DNA of 64,000 nucleotides, taken from positions 62,001 to 126,000 of the forward strand of contig CAXXNS010000003.1 of the NCBI GenBank assembly GCA_963666895.2, given 5' to 3'. The notes beneath the pieces were generated by a model. It made no database searches, had not been told where the DNA came from, and saw only the letters and a list, made by a program, of their open reading frames with translations. This document shows positions 52,846-61,510 of the stretch, piece after piece. This DNA is from G963666895 sp963666895. GTDB taxonomy: Bacteria; Desulfobacterota; Desulfovibrionia; Desulfovibrionales; Desulfovibrionaceae. Within the stretch, counting starts at the first letter, position 1, and the number at the start of each line of letters is the position of its first letter. The position numbers were made by a program, and so were the translations under genes.

Positions 52846-53712
52846 TCAGGCTCCCTTGAAGGCTTTGAACAGGGTGTTGATGCCCAGGTAGCGGTTGTAG
52901 GTCCAGACGATGATGCCCAGCAGGGTGAGCAGGACCACGCTGATGGCCGAGCCGAAGGGCCAGTCCAGGGTGCCGACCACGCGCTTGAAGATCAGGTTGC
53001 CGATGAGCTCGTCGCCCGGGCCGCCCAGGATCAGGGGCGGCAGGTAGGTTCCGGCCGTGAGCACGAAGACCAGCAGACAGCCCGCGCTGACCCCGGGCAG
53101 GGAGAGTGGGAGCGTGACCTCCCGGAAGGCCTGCCACTCGCTGCAGCCCATGCTGCGGGCCGCCTCGGTCAGGTGTTTGTCGATGCCTTCCAGGCTGACG
53201 TAGATGTTCAGGATCATGAACGGCAGCAAATACTGGATGAGCCCCATGAGCACCGAGGCCTCGTTGTACAGCAGGGAGATAGGCTCGGAGACGAGGCCCA
53301 GGGACATGAGGGTGTGGTTGACCAGGCCTGTGTCGCCCAGGATGTTCACCCAGCTCATGGTGCGGATGATGAAGCTGATCCAGAAGGGGAGCATGATCAG
53401 CAGCATGAGGACGGGCTTGAGGCGGCTCTGGGTGCGGTAGAAGAAATAGGCCGGGATGTACCCCAGGACCAGGCACAGGATCACGCACTCCAGGGCGATG
53501 CGGATGGTGCGGATCAGCACGGACGGATAGAAGAAGTCCGCGAAGAATTTGGCGTAGTTGCCCATCTGGAAGGCGGCGATGTCCGCGCCGCTGGGGGCCC
53601 TCAGCCAGAAGCTGTAGACAACCACGAAGCAGACCGGAATCACCAGCAGCAGGAAGACGGCTGTCAGTGCCGGGGAAAGAAGCGCCCAGGGTTTCCAACG
53701 TGTGTTTTTCAT
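52846..53712 (-). CDS. potB: ABC importer permease (PotB-like), first gene of the operon
   Basis: 288 residues; six transmembrane helices, first LLSPALTAVFLLLVIPVCFVVVYSFWL. EAA loop TEAARSMGCSEWQAFREVTLPLSLP. First gene downstream of the sigma54 promoter at 53752-53767, 39 nt before the ATG at 53712. Confidence 0.88.
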   Translation of the reverse strand: MKNTRWKPWALLSPALTAVFLLLVIPVCFVVVYSFWLRAPSGADIAAFQMGNYAKFFADFFYPSVLIRTIRIALECVILCLVLGYIPAYFFYRTQSRLKPVLMLLIMLPFWISFIIRTMSWVNILGDTGLVNHTLMSLGLVSEPISLLYNEASVLMGLIQYLLPFMILNIYVSLEGIDKHLTEAARSMGCSEWQAFREVTLPLSLPGVSAGCLLVFVLTAGTYLPPLILGGPGDELIGNLIFKRVVGTLDWPFGSAISVVLLTLLGIIVWTYNRYLGINTLFKAFKGA

Positions 53713-53751
53713 ACGGTCGATGCTGGGTTGTGATGATGGGAAGCATTTCCT

Positions 53752-53767
53752 AGCAACAAAACGGCCA
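53752..53767 (-). promoter_or_regulatory. Sigma54 promoter of the lysine/GABA operon
   Basis: Minus-strand TGGCCGTTTTGTTGCT has GG at -24 and GC at -12 in exact spacing (consensus TGGCACG-N4-TTGCW). Activator palindromes lie 64-122 nt upstream, and the gene for a sigma54 activator comes next. Confidence 0.7.
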
Positions 53768-53831
53768 GTATAGTTTTATATCATAATTTTAATATCTTGC
53801 AAGGAGAGCAAAAGTCGTGGGAGTTCGGCTT

Positions 53832-53847
53832 GATGCGACTTCGCATC
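53832..53847. promoter_or_regulatory. Activator palindrome 1
   Basis: GATGCG-ACTT-CGCATC, nearest copy to the sigma54 promoter. Confidence 0.65.
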
Positions 53848-53889
53848 GTATATTGAGATATTAGTCAGTGATTACGGATTGATATGTAC

Positions 53890-53905
53890 GATGCGGATAC
53901 GCATC
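53890..53905. promoter_or_regulatory. Activator palindrome 2
   Basis: GATGCG-GATA-CGCATC, centre 58 nt from palindrome 1. The remaining sequence between 53713 and 54030 has no gene. Confidence 0.65.
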
Positions 53906-54016
53906 GGGTGTGTGAGGCTGCTGTCTGGCCGAGGATTTTGTCCGCTCCGTCGGATAATAGCTGTGACAACTGCCTTTAATATAATGTGAAAATATTTTTT
54001 TGGGGCTTGCGGCCCT

Positions 54017-54032
54017 GATGCGTTAACGCATC
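54017..54032. promoter_or_regulatory. Activator palindrome 3
   Basis: GATGCGTTAACGCATC, perfect; overlaps the last codons/stop of the activator gene, 127 nt from palindrome 2. Confidence 0.55.
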
Positions 54033-55785
54033 AAGACAGCCGCTGCCCGCCCAAGCCGTACTTGGCCAGCTTGCGTACGATGGTGGACTGGTTCACGCCC
54101 AGGTGGTCGGCCATCTGCCGGGTGTTGGGGAACATGGCCTTGGCCTTGAGCAGCATTTCACGCTCCAGCCGGGCCACGGCGTCGGCCAGGGAGTCGGGAT
54201 GGTCCGAGGCGGGCATGGAGGGCGCGCCGGACGGGCGGCCCGTGCAGTGGCGCAGGTAGCCCGAGATGTCGTCCTGCTCGCTCATGACCACGGCCTTGCG
54301 GATCAGCGAGCGCAGCTCGCGCACGTTGCCCGGGAAGGGGTGCTTCTGCAGCAGGTCCAGGGCCTCGCTGCTGAGAAAGCGGTTGGTCTTGAACTTCTTG
54401 TTGTACGTCTCCAGCAGGGTGCGGCCCAGCTCGAAGATGTCCTCTTCCCGGTCCCTCAGCGGCGGGATGTGCAGGCTGAAGGTGTCGAGCCGGTAGTAGA
54501 GGTCCTGGCGGAATTCCTTCCTGCGCGCCAGGGCCTTCAGATCCTTGTTGGTGGCGAAGACCAGGGTGCAGCGGATGGTCTCCACCTTGGTGGCGCCGAT
54601 GGGCATGAACTCGCCCTGGTCCAGGCAGGTCAAGAGCTTGGCCTGGAGGGCCAGGGGCAGCTCGCCGATCTCGTCCAGGAACAGGGTGCCGTCCTGGGCC
54701 AGTTGCAGCAGGCCCAGGCGGCCGCCCTTGCGCGCCCCGGTGAACGCGCCCTCCTCGTACCCGAACAGCTCTGCCTCGAACAGGCTCTCGGGCAGGGCGG
54801 CGCAGTTGATGCTCAGGAAGGGCTTGTCGCGGCGCTGGCTGTTGTTGTGCAGGAAGGCGGCCAGCATGCCCTTGCCCACGCCGGATTCGCCCGAGATCAG
54901 GATGTTGGTCACGTCGAGCTGGGCCAGCTTCAGGGCCGCGGCCAGGACCTGGCGCATGCTTTTGCTCTCGGCCACGATGCCGCGCCCGGCCAGCTCCACC
55001 ACCATCAGGCTCTTGAGCTCGTTGCGCACGGACTCCTGGCTCTGCTTGGCGATGGCCAGGTCGCGGCGCAGGTTGTTCAGCTCGGTCAGGTCGCGCTCGT
55101 TGACCACGATCAGGGCCAGGCGGCCGGAGTCGTCGAACACGGGCGTGCCCGTGGCCAGTATCTGGCGGTCGGTCTTTTTGATGTGCTGGATCAGGCTGAT
55201 CTGGCGTTTGTGCTCCATGACCTCCAGGGTCACGGCCTGGTCCACCCCGCCGCGGGCCACGATGTCCTTGACGTTCTTGCCGATGAGCTCCTCGCCCAGG
55301 AGCCCGTTGAGCTCCAGGGAGGCCCGGTTGACGTTGGTGATGACGCCCTGGCCGTCCGTGACCCAGATGCCGTCGCTGGAGGACTCGAACACGGCCTGCT
55401 GCTGCTTGGAGAGCTTCTGGTAGGCGTCCAGCTTGGAGGCCACCTCCTCGAACCGCTCGGGCCGCTGCAGGCTGACCACCGCGCCCTGGAGCTTGTTGTC
55501 GACCATGAGCGGCGTGATCTCGAAGAACAGCTCCTTGCCCTTGTCCACCACGCGGCCGCGCCCGTTCTTGAAGTCGTCGGACTGCATGGCCTTCATGGCC
55601 ATGGGCGTGGCGATGGGCAGGATCAGGTCGGCGGGCTTGCCCATGCAGGAGCTGAACTCCCGGCCCCGGTGGTGGAGGAAGTCCCTGGCCGGCCGGTTCA
55701 GGTACAGGACGTTTCCTTTGGTATCCATGGCCACGACGGCGTAGCTCACGGCGTCGAAGATGTGAGAAGCATGATCATCGATCAT
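54031..55785 (-). CDS. Sigma54-dependent activator with two PAS domains
   Basis: 584 residues. PAS 1 about 8-110 (AVSYAVVAMDTKGNVLYLN), PAS 2 about 128-235 (FESSSDGIWVTDGQGVITNV), coiled linker, AAA+ domain with Walker A GESGVGKG (299-306), sigma54-contacting GAFTGA (346-351), DGTLFLDEIGELPLALQAKLL and an R-finger block FRQDLYYRLDTFSLHIPPLR. C-terminal TyrR-type HTH (FPNTRQMADHLGVNQSTIVRKLAKYGL). No receiver domain, so it probably senses a small molecule through PAS. Likely activates the adjacent pot-kamA operon. The ATG at 55785 has no clear ribosome site. Confidence 0.88.
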   Translation of the reverse strand: MIDDHASHIFDAVSYAVVAMDTKGNVLYLNRPARDFLHHRGREFSSCMGKPADLILPIATPMAMKAMQSDDFKNGRGRVVDKGKELFFEITPLMVDNKLQGAVVSLQRPERFEEVASKLDAYQKLSKQQQAVFESSSDGIWVTDGQGVITNVNRASLELNGLLGEELIGKNVKDIVARGGVDQAVTLEVMEHKRQISLIQHIKKTDRQILATGTPVFDDSGRLALIVVNERDLTELNNLRRDLAIAKQSQESVRNELKSLMVVELAGRGIVAESKSMRQVLAAALKLAQLDVTNILISGESGVGKGMLAAFLHNNSQRRDKPFLSINCAALPESLFEAELFGYEEGAFTGARKGGRLGLLQLAQDGTLFLDEIGELPLALQAKLLTCLDQGEFMPIGATKVETIRCTLVFATNKDLKALARRKEFRQDLYYRLDTFSLHIPPLRDREEDIFELGRTLLETYNKKFKTNRFLSSEALDLLQKHPFPGNVRELRSLIRKAVVMSEQDDISGYLRHCTGRPSGAPSMPASDHPDSLADAVARLEREMLLKAKAMFPNTRQMADHLGVNQSTIVRKLAKYGLGGQRLS

Positions 55786-56072
55786 ATATATTAGGTACGT
55801 GCCCCGGCCGGGCGCGTCAAATTGGGGCGGGGGAACAAGGAAGAGGATTGGGAAATATCACCTGGCCGTTACAGGCCTGCCGGACGGGCATTGTCTTGAA
55901 TAACAAGACTATTTTTCACAAACCCTTAGTTTTTGTTTTATTTTAACCAACTGAATGCATTAAGTATTATTTAAGAGACTCTGCGAACAGCTTGTCTTGT
56001 AAAATCAGAACATTGTATACCTCAGTAGTTTCTTCGTCTTTATCTTGTCTTAATGTTTGGCATTTTCGTATG

Positions 56073-56086
56073 GCGTCCCGGGACGC
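56073..56086. promoter_or_regulatory. 14-bp perfect palindrome upstream of the adhesin gene
   Basis: GCGTCCCGGGACGC, 114 nt before the sigma54 promoter; possible protein-binding site, purpose unknown. The rest of 55786-56200 is AT-rich without a supportable gene. Confidence 0.3.
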
Positions 56087-56123
56087 GGACACGGTTCGGA
56101 CCCCGCGGCCAGTCAAAGCACCG

Positions 56124-56140
56124 GTCTATTTTTATTAGAA
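56124..56140 (+). promoter_or_regulatory. Dyad resembling the GTCTY-N7-RAGAC element
   Basis: GTCTA-TTTTTAT-TAGAA: same 17-bp layout with the last base changed as at 10855-10871, 60 nt upstream of the promoter (about one helical turn closer than in the 9-14 kb cluster). Confidence 0.35.
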
Positions 56141-56200
56141 TGTTATTTGGGCGTTTTTCCTATCGTGTTATTATTTAAGTATTTTTAAGTACGGAAAACA

Positions 56201-56216
56201 TGGTATGCCTCTTGCT
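56201..56216 (+). promoter_or_regulatory. Sigma54 promoter of the adhesin gene
   Basis: TGGTATGCCTCTTGCT: GG/GC at exact -24/-12 positions, same -24 heptamer as at 7543. Confidence 0.65.
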
Positions 56217-56254
56217 TTGCGTAAGCGGATTCAACTTATCAGGAGACTACTACC

Positions 56255-59200
56255 ATGCCCGTGCTGCGCCGCTTGCTCGTCTGTGCCCTGCTGCTGCTCC
56301 CCCTGCTGGCCTCCAACCCGCTCAAAGCCCAAGCCGACGACCTGTATTGGGGGCCGAACGTCTTCGGTTACGCGCCAAGCTTTGATTGGGCCACCATCGA
56401 TGACTTCGAGGCCTCCTTCGGATCCCTGTGGATGGATGGCCTCACTCTGATGCTGGACAGCGTTCCGATCCTCAGTTGGAGCTCCAGCGGGTTCATTTAC
56501 CCGCATTTCGCGGGATTGCCCAACTCGTCGCCGTTTCAGAGCAACTGGTACGGCATCCCTTCGTCAGTCACCCCATTTGTCTATGATTTTATCTACGACG
56601 TTACGTTCGTGGAAGACGGAGAGGGAAACCTCGTTCCGAACTTTGAGTGGAACCTGGACAAGAGCATCCCCTTCAAGACCCCCCAGGATGGAGACAACTT
56701 ATACATTTATTTCGGCATACCGGACACGGACGACCTCGGCCAGGCCATTGTCAGGGCCATCGACGCCGACACCGGCGATGTGACCGACTCCTTTGAGGCG
56801 GACAATTCCGACCTGAGCGAATTCGACGTCAAGGTCGACCTGGGCAAGGACAACTACCAGCCCTGGTTCAACGACATCACCGTCGGCACCGACCTGGCCA
56901 ACCTGATCTTCCAGAGCACCGGGCGGCTGGAATTCAAGGGCAAGGCGAGGTTCGAGCAGGGGGACATCCTGTTCCAGGGCGGCGAACTGGTCGGTTCGGA
57001 GACCGGGAAGACGCAGCGTACGGGCGTGGTGATCAACAACACCCACTTGGCCGCCGAATCGGGCAGCTCCCTTATCGACGTTCTGGCGTTCTACAACAAC
57101 GGCGGCCAGATCAACGTGGACGCGCCGCTGGATATCTTCGCCGCCAACATTGAAAACGACTCGCAGATCATCGTCACCGACGCCCTGACCCTGGGCACCT
57201 ACGGCCAGCCCCTGCACGCCGATTACTATGCGGGCAGCGGGTGGGAGGGCCTCGCCTACGGCAATGTGCACAACACCGGCAACATCAATATTCTGGGCGG
57301 CAGCCTGGCCGTGCACAACGACATGCTCTTCTACGGCGAGGGCGGCCAGATCTATCTGGAAGACGGGCAGATCACGGCTTCCGACGAGGCCCTGGGGTCG
57401 ACCCTGATCAACGAACAGACCATTGCCGGCTACGGCACCATCGGCGGCAACGGCCTGGTCCTGGCCAACGCCGGCCTCGTGACCACGCAGGGCGGCACGA
57501 TGAAGTTCAACAACGTGGAGGTGCAGAACCAGGGCGGCACGATCGAGGTCCAGAACGGCGGTACGCTGGTGATCGAGTCGAGCCGGGTCGCCCAGGGCAC
57601 TGTGATCAACGACGGCAGTATCCTCAGGAGCAACGCCGCCACGCTGCACAATGTGAATCTGATTGGGGATATGACGGTTTCCCCTACGCTGACTCTGGAA
57701 GACGCGCTCAACTTCGACGGCACCATCGACCTGTCTTCCACCTCCAGCACGCCTCGGAAAATCCTGCTCGGCACCGACACCGTGGTTTTGACCGGCGGTG
57801 GCACCATTCGTCTTGCCGAGAACGGCAGCTACAGCAGATCAATCATCCAGCTGTTGGATGGACAGACCCTGGACCTGGTGGGCGCCACCATCAAAACCCC
57901 GGTCGGCTACGACAACTATCTCGGCTATGGCGCGGGCACGGTGCTGAACAAGGGCACCCTGCTGGCCGACGGCGGCTCCTTCCAAATCAACCCCCAGACC
58001 CTGGTCAACGATGGAGAAATTCTGTCCACCAGTGGCACCCTCTACCTCCAGGACATCGAGACCCTGACCCACCGCGGGACCATGGTCTCCCAGGACAAAA
58101 TCCAGATAGACAACGTCGGAGGGCTGGAAAACCAGACCACGATCCTGGCCGATGGCGGCGAGGTTTCGATCTCCAACAGCGAGATCCAGAACGCCGCAGG
58201 CGTGCTCAAGGCCCAGAATGGCGGCGAGCTGGTCCTTAATTCGAGCCGGATCGACCAGGGCGCCATCATCAACAACGGCAGTATCCTCAGGAGCAACGCC
58301 GCCACGCTGCACAATGTGAATCTGATTGGGGATATGACGGTTTCCCCCACGCTGACTCTGGAAGACGCGCTCAACTTCGACGGCACCATCGACCTGTCTT
58401 CCACCTCCAGCACGCCTCGGAAAATCCTGCTCGGCACCGACACCGTGGTTTTGACCGGCGGTGGCACCATTCGTCTTGCCGAGAACGGCAGCTACAGCAG
58501 ATCAATCATCCAGCTGTTGGATGGACAGACCCTGGACCTGGTGGGCGCCACCATCAAAACCCCGGTCGGCTACGACAACTATCTCGGCTATGGCGCGGGC
58601 ACGGTGCTGAACAAGGCCACCCTGCTGGCCGACGGCGGCTCCTTCCAAATCAACCCCCAGACCTTGGTCAACGATGGAGAAATTCTGTCCACCAGTGGCA
58701 CCCTCTACCTCCAGGACATTTTCACCTTGACCCATCGCGGGACCATGGTCTCCCAGGACAAGATCCAGATCGACAACGTCGGGAGGTTGGAAAACCAGAC
58801 CACGATCCTGGCCGACGGCGGCACTGTTTCGATCTCCAACAGCGAGATCAAGAATTCCTCGGGCGTGCTCAAGGCCCAGAATGGCGGCGAGCTGGTCCTT
58901 AATTCGAGCCGGATCGACCAGGGCACCGTGATCAACGACGGCAGTACCCTCAGGAGCAACGGCGCCACGCTGCACAATGTGAATCTGATTGGGGATATGA
59001 CGGTTTCCCCCACGCTGACTCTGGAAGACGCGCTCAACTTCGACGGCACCATCGACCTGTCTTCCACCTCCAGCACACCTCGGAAAATCCTGCTCGGCAC
59101 CGACACCGTGGTTTTGACCGGCGGTGGCACCATTCGTCTTGCCGAGAACGGCAGCTACAGCAGATCAATCATCCAGCTGTTGGATGGACAGACCCTGGAC

Positions 59201-61510
59201 CTGGTGGGCGCCACCATCAAAACCCCGGTCGGCTACGACAACTATCTCGGCTATGGCGCGGGCACGGTGCTGAACAAGGGCACCCTGCTGGCCGACGGCG
59301 GCTCCTTCCAAATCAACCCCCAGACCCTGGTCAACGATGGAGAAATCCTGTCCACCAGTGGCACCCTCTACCTCCAGGACATCGAGACCCTGACCCACCG
59401 CGGGACCATGGTCTCCCAGGACAAAATCCAGATAGACAACGTCGGAGGGCTGGAAAACCAGACCACGATCCTGGCCGATGGCGGCGAGGTTTCGATCTCC
59501 AACAGCGAGATCCAGAACGCCGCAGGCGTGCTCAAGGCCCAGAATGGCGGCGAGCTGGTCCTTAATTCGAGCCGGATCGACCAGGGCGCCATCATCAACG
59601 ACGGCAGTACCCTCAGGAGCAACGCCGCCACGCTGCACAATGTGAATCTGATTGGGGATATGACGGTTTCCCCTACGCTGACTCTGGAAGACGCGCTCAA
59701 CTTCGACGGCACCATCGACCTGTCTTCCACCTCCAGCACGCCTCGGAAAATCCTGCTCGGCACCGACACCGTGGTTTTGACCGGCGGTGGCACCATTCGT
59801 CTTGCCGAGAACGGCAGCTACAGCAGATCAATCATCCAGCTGTTGGATGGACAGACCCTGGACCTGGTGGGCGCCACCATCAAAACCCCGGTCGGCTACG
59901 ACAACTATCTCGGCTATGGCGCGGGCACGGTGCTGAACAAGGGCACCCTGCTGGCCGACGGCGGCTCCTTCCAAATCAACCCCCAGACCCTGGTCAACGA
60001 TGGAGAAATCCTGTCCACCAGTGGCACCCTCTACCTCCAGGACATCGAGACCCTGACCCACCGCGGGACCATGGTCTCCCAGGACAAAATCCAGATAGAC
60101 AACGTCGGAGGGCTGGAAAACCAGACCACGATCCTGGCCGATGGCGGCGAGGTTTCGATCTCCAACAGCGAGATCAAGAATTCCTCGGGCGTGCTCAAGG
60201 CCCAGAATGGCGGCGAGCTGGTCCTTAATTCGAGCCGGATCGACCAGGGCGCCATCATCAACAACGGCAGTATCCTCAGGAGCAACGCCGCCACGCTGCA
60301 CAATGTGAATCTGATTGGGGATATGACGGTTTCCCCCACGCTGACTCTGGAAGACGCGCTCAACTTCGACGGCACCATCGACCTGTCTTCCACCTCCAGC
60401 ACGCCTCGGAAAATCCTGCTCGGCACCGACACCGTGGTTTTGACCGGCGGTGGCACCATTCGTCTTGCCGAGAACGGCAGCTACAGCAGATCAATCATCC
60501 AGCTGTTGGATGGACAGACCCTGGACCTGGTGGGCGCCACCATCAAAACCCCGGTCGGCTACGACAACTATCTCGGCTATGGCGCGGGCACGGTGCTGAA
60601 CAAGGGCACCCTGCTGGCCGACGGCGGCTCCTTCCAAATCAACCCCCAGACCCTGATCAACGACGGGGAAATCCTGTCCACCGGCGGGGACCTCTACCTT
60701 CAGGACATGGACACCCTGACAAACCGCGGGACCATGGCTTCCCAGAAGAAAATCCAGATCAGCGACGTTGGAACGTTCGACAGCCAGGGCCTGGTGTCCG
60801 TGGCCACGGGAGGCCGCATCAATCTGTCGTCCCTTGCCAACGGCTTCCTGAACTCCGGCAACCTGGAGATCGCGTCCGCGGTCATGTTCAGCATGGATGG
60901 CTCCGCCTTTGCCAACCACGGCGGCGTGGACATCCAACAGGGCGGCTCGTTCACCAAGTCCGGCGCCTATGACCAGTATGCGGGCGCCACGGTGGTCAAC
61001 GGCATCCTCACCGTTCCGACCATGAACGTGTACGGCGGCAGCGTGTCCGGTTCCGGCACCATCATCGGCGACGTGGAGCTATACGGCACGGTCAGCCCCG
61101 GCAACTCGCCCGGCGTGTTGAACATCGACGGCGACCTGAACGCCTACGCGGGCTCCGTGTTCCAGTTCGAGGTGGCCGGGTACGCGCTGTTCGACTCCAT
61201 CAACATCACCGGCAGCCTGAACCTGCTGGGAGCGACCACTCTGGAGATTTGGTTCCTGGACGGCTTCCTGCCCCAGGCCGGGGACGTGTTCAACCTGTTC
61301 GGCTCCGCGGGCATTCAGGGAGACCTGAGCCTCCTGACGATCTCCTTTGTCGGTCCGTGGAAATACGACGCGGAACTGGGTTCCACGGGTGGTGACATCA
61401 TGCTGGCCCTGGTGTCCGGGCCGCATCCGACCCCCATACCGGGCGCGATCTGGCTGCTCGGCACGGGCCTGGTCGGCCTGATCGGGCTGCGGAAACGGTT
61501 TCGGGGCTAG
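56255..61510 (+). CDS. Giant secreted repeat adhesin with PIPGA sorting signal
   Basis: 1751 residues; AGGAG before the ATG. Signal peptide MPVLRRLLVCALLLLPLLAS...AQA. Residues ~30-440 form a unique N-terminal region, then ~4.8 copies of a 221-residue beta-helix-like repeat (residues ~440-1500), then an autotransporter-style end (GGSVSGSGTIIGDVELYG, TVSPGNSPGVLNIDGDL, LFDSINITGSLNLLGATTLE). The tail is TPIPGAIWLLGTGLVGLIGL + RKRFRG. The SPGNSPG block is common in PEP-CTERM and autotransporter passengers. Probably a surface or matrix fibre. The stop overlaps the convergent methyltransferase gene by 4 nt. Confidence 0.85.
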   Translation: MPVLRRLLVCALLLLPLLASNPLKAQADDLYWGPNVFGYAPSFDWATIDDFEASFGSLWMDGLTLMLDSVPILSWSSSGFIYPHFAGLPNSSPFQSNWYGIPSSVTPFVYDFIYDVTFVEDGEGNLVPNFEWNLDKSIPFKTPQDGDNLYIYFGIPDTDDLGQAIVRAIDADTGDVTDSFEADNSDLSEFDVKVDLGKDNYQPWFNDITVGTDLANLIFQSTGRLEFKGKARFEQGDILFQGGELVGSETGKTQRTGVVINNTHLAAESGSSLIDVLAFYNNGGQINVDAPLDIFAANIENDSQIIVTDALTLGTYGQPLHADYYAGSGWEGLAYGNVHNTGNINILGGSLAVHNDMLFYGEGGQIYLEDGQITASDEALGSTLINEQTIAGYGTIGGNGLVLANAGLVTTQGGTMKFNNVEVQNQGGTIEVQNGGTLVIESSRVAQGTVINDGSILRSNAATLHNVNLIGDMTVSPTLTLEDALNFDGTIDLSSTSSTPRKILLGTDTVVLTGGGTIRLAENGSYSRSIIQLLDGQTLDLVGATIKTPVGYDNYLGYGAGTVLNKGTLLADGGSFQINPQTLVNDGEILSTSGTLYLQDIETLTHRGTMVSQDKIQIDNVGGLENQTTILADGGEVSISNSEIQNAAGVLKAQNGGELVLNSSRIDQGAIINNGSILRSNAATLHNVNLIGDMTVSPTLTLEDALNFDGTIDLSSTSSTPRKILLGTDTVVLTGGGTIRLAENGSYSRSIIQLLDGQTLDLVGATIKTPVGYDNYLGYGAGTVLNKATLLADGGSFQINPQTLVNDGEILSTSGTLYLQDIFTLTHRGTMVSQDKIQIDNVGRLENQTTILADGGTVSISNSEIKNSSGVLKAQNGGELVLNSSRIDQGTVINDGSTLRSNGATLHNVNLIGDMTVSPTLTLEDALNFDGTIDLSSTSSTPRKILLGTDTVVLTGGGTIRLAENGSYSRSIIQLLDGQTLDLVGATIKTPVGYDNYLGYGAGTVLNKGTLLADGGSFQINPQTLVNDGEILSTSGTLYLQDIETLTHRGTMVSQDKIQIDNVGGLENQTTILADGGEVSISNSEIQNAAGVLKAQNGGELVLNSSRIDQGAIINDGSTLRSNAATLHNVNLIGDMTVSPTLTLEDALNFDGTIDLSSTSSTPRKILLGTDTVVLTGGGTIRLAENGSYSRSIIQLLDGQTLDLVGATIKTPVGYDNYLGYGAGTVLNKGTLLADGGSFQINPQTLVNDGEILSTSGTLYLQDIETLTHRGTMVSQDKIQIDNVGGLENQTTILADGGEVSISNSEIKNSSGVLKAQNGGELVLNSSRIDQGAIINNGSILRSNAATLHNVNLIGDMTVSPTLTLEDALNFDGTIDLSSTSSTPRKILLGTDTVVLTGGGTIRLAENGSYSRSIIQLLDGQTLDLVGATIKTPVGYDNYLGYGAGTVLNKGTLLADGGSFQINPQTLINDGEILSTGGDLYLQDMDTLTNRGTMASQKKIQISDVGTFDSQGLVSVATGGRINLSSLANGFLNSGNLEIASAVMFSMDGSAFANHGGVDIQQGGSFTKSGAYDQYAGATVVNGILTVPTMNVYGGSVSGSGTIIGDVELYGTVSPGNSPGVLNIDGDLNAYAGSVFQFEVAGYALFDSINITGSLNLLGATTLEIWFLDGFLPQAGDVFNLFGSAGIQGDLSLLTISFVGPWKYDAELGSTGGDIMLALVSGPHPTPIPGAIWLLGTGLVGLIGLRKRFRG
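57577..60760 (+). repeat. Tandem 663-bp (221-codon) repeat, about 4.8 copies
   Basis: The same sequence recurs every 663 bp (for example ATGTGAATCTGATTGGGG at 57651, 58314, 58977, 59640 and 60303). Copies are nearly identical at DNA level. Differences are few and shuffled: ETLTH/FTLTH, NAAGV/NSSGV, INDG/INNG, KGTLL/KATLL. The last copy diverges after about 60650. Confidence 0.9.

Noticed and set aside
53713..54030. Lysine riboswitch ahead of the importer operon
   Set aside because: Only 39 nt separate the sigma54 promoter from potB; no room and no matching helices.
57839..60937. Repeated minus-strand ORFs of 142 and 157 codons inside the adhesin gene
   Set aside because: They are shadows of the tandem repeat: same coordinates modulo 663 bp, no ribosome sites, no leader.
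56255..61510. Regular repeats as a CRISPR array
   Set aside because: The period is 663 bp, in frame, within one long coding sequence; there are no short repeats with unique spacers anywhere in the window.
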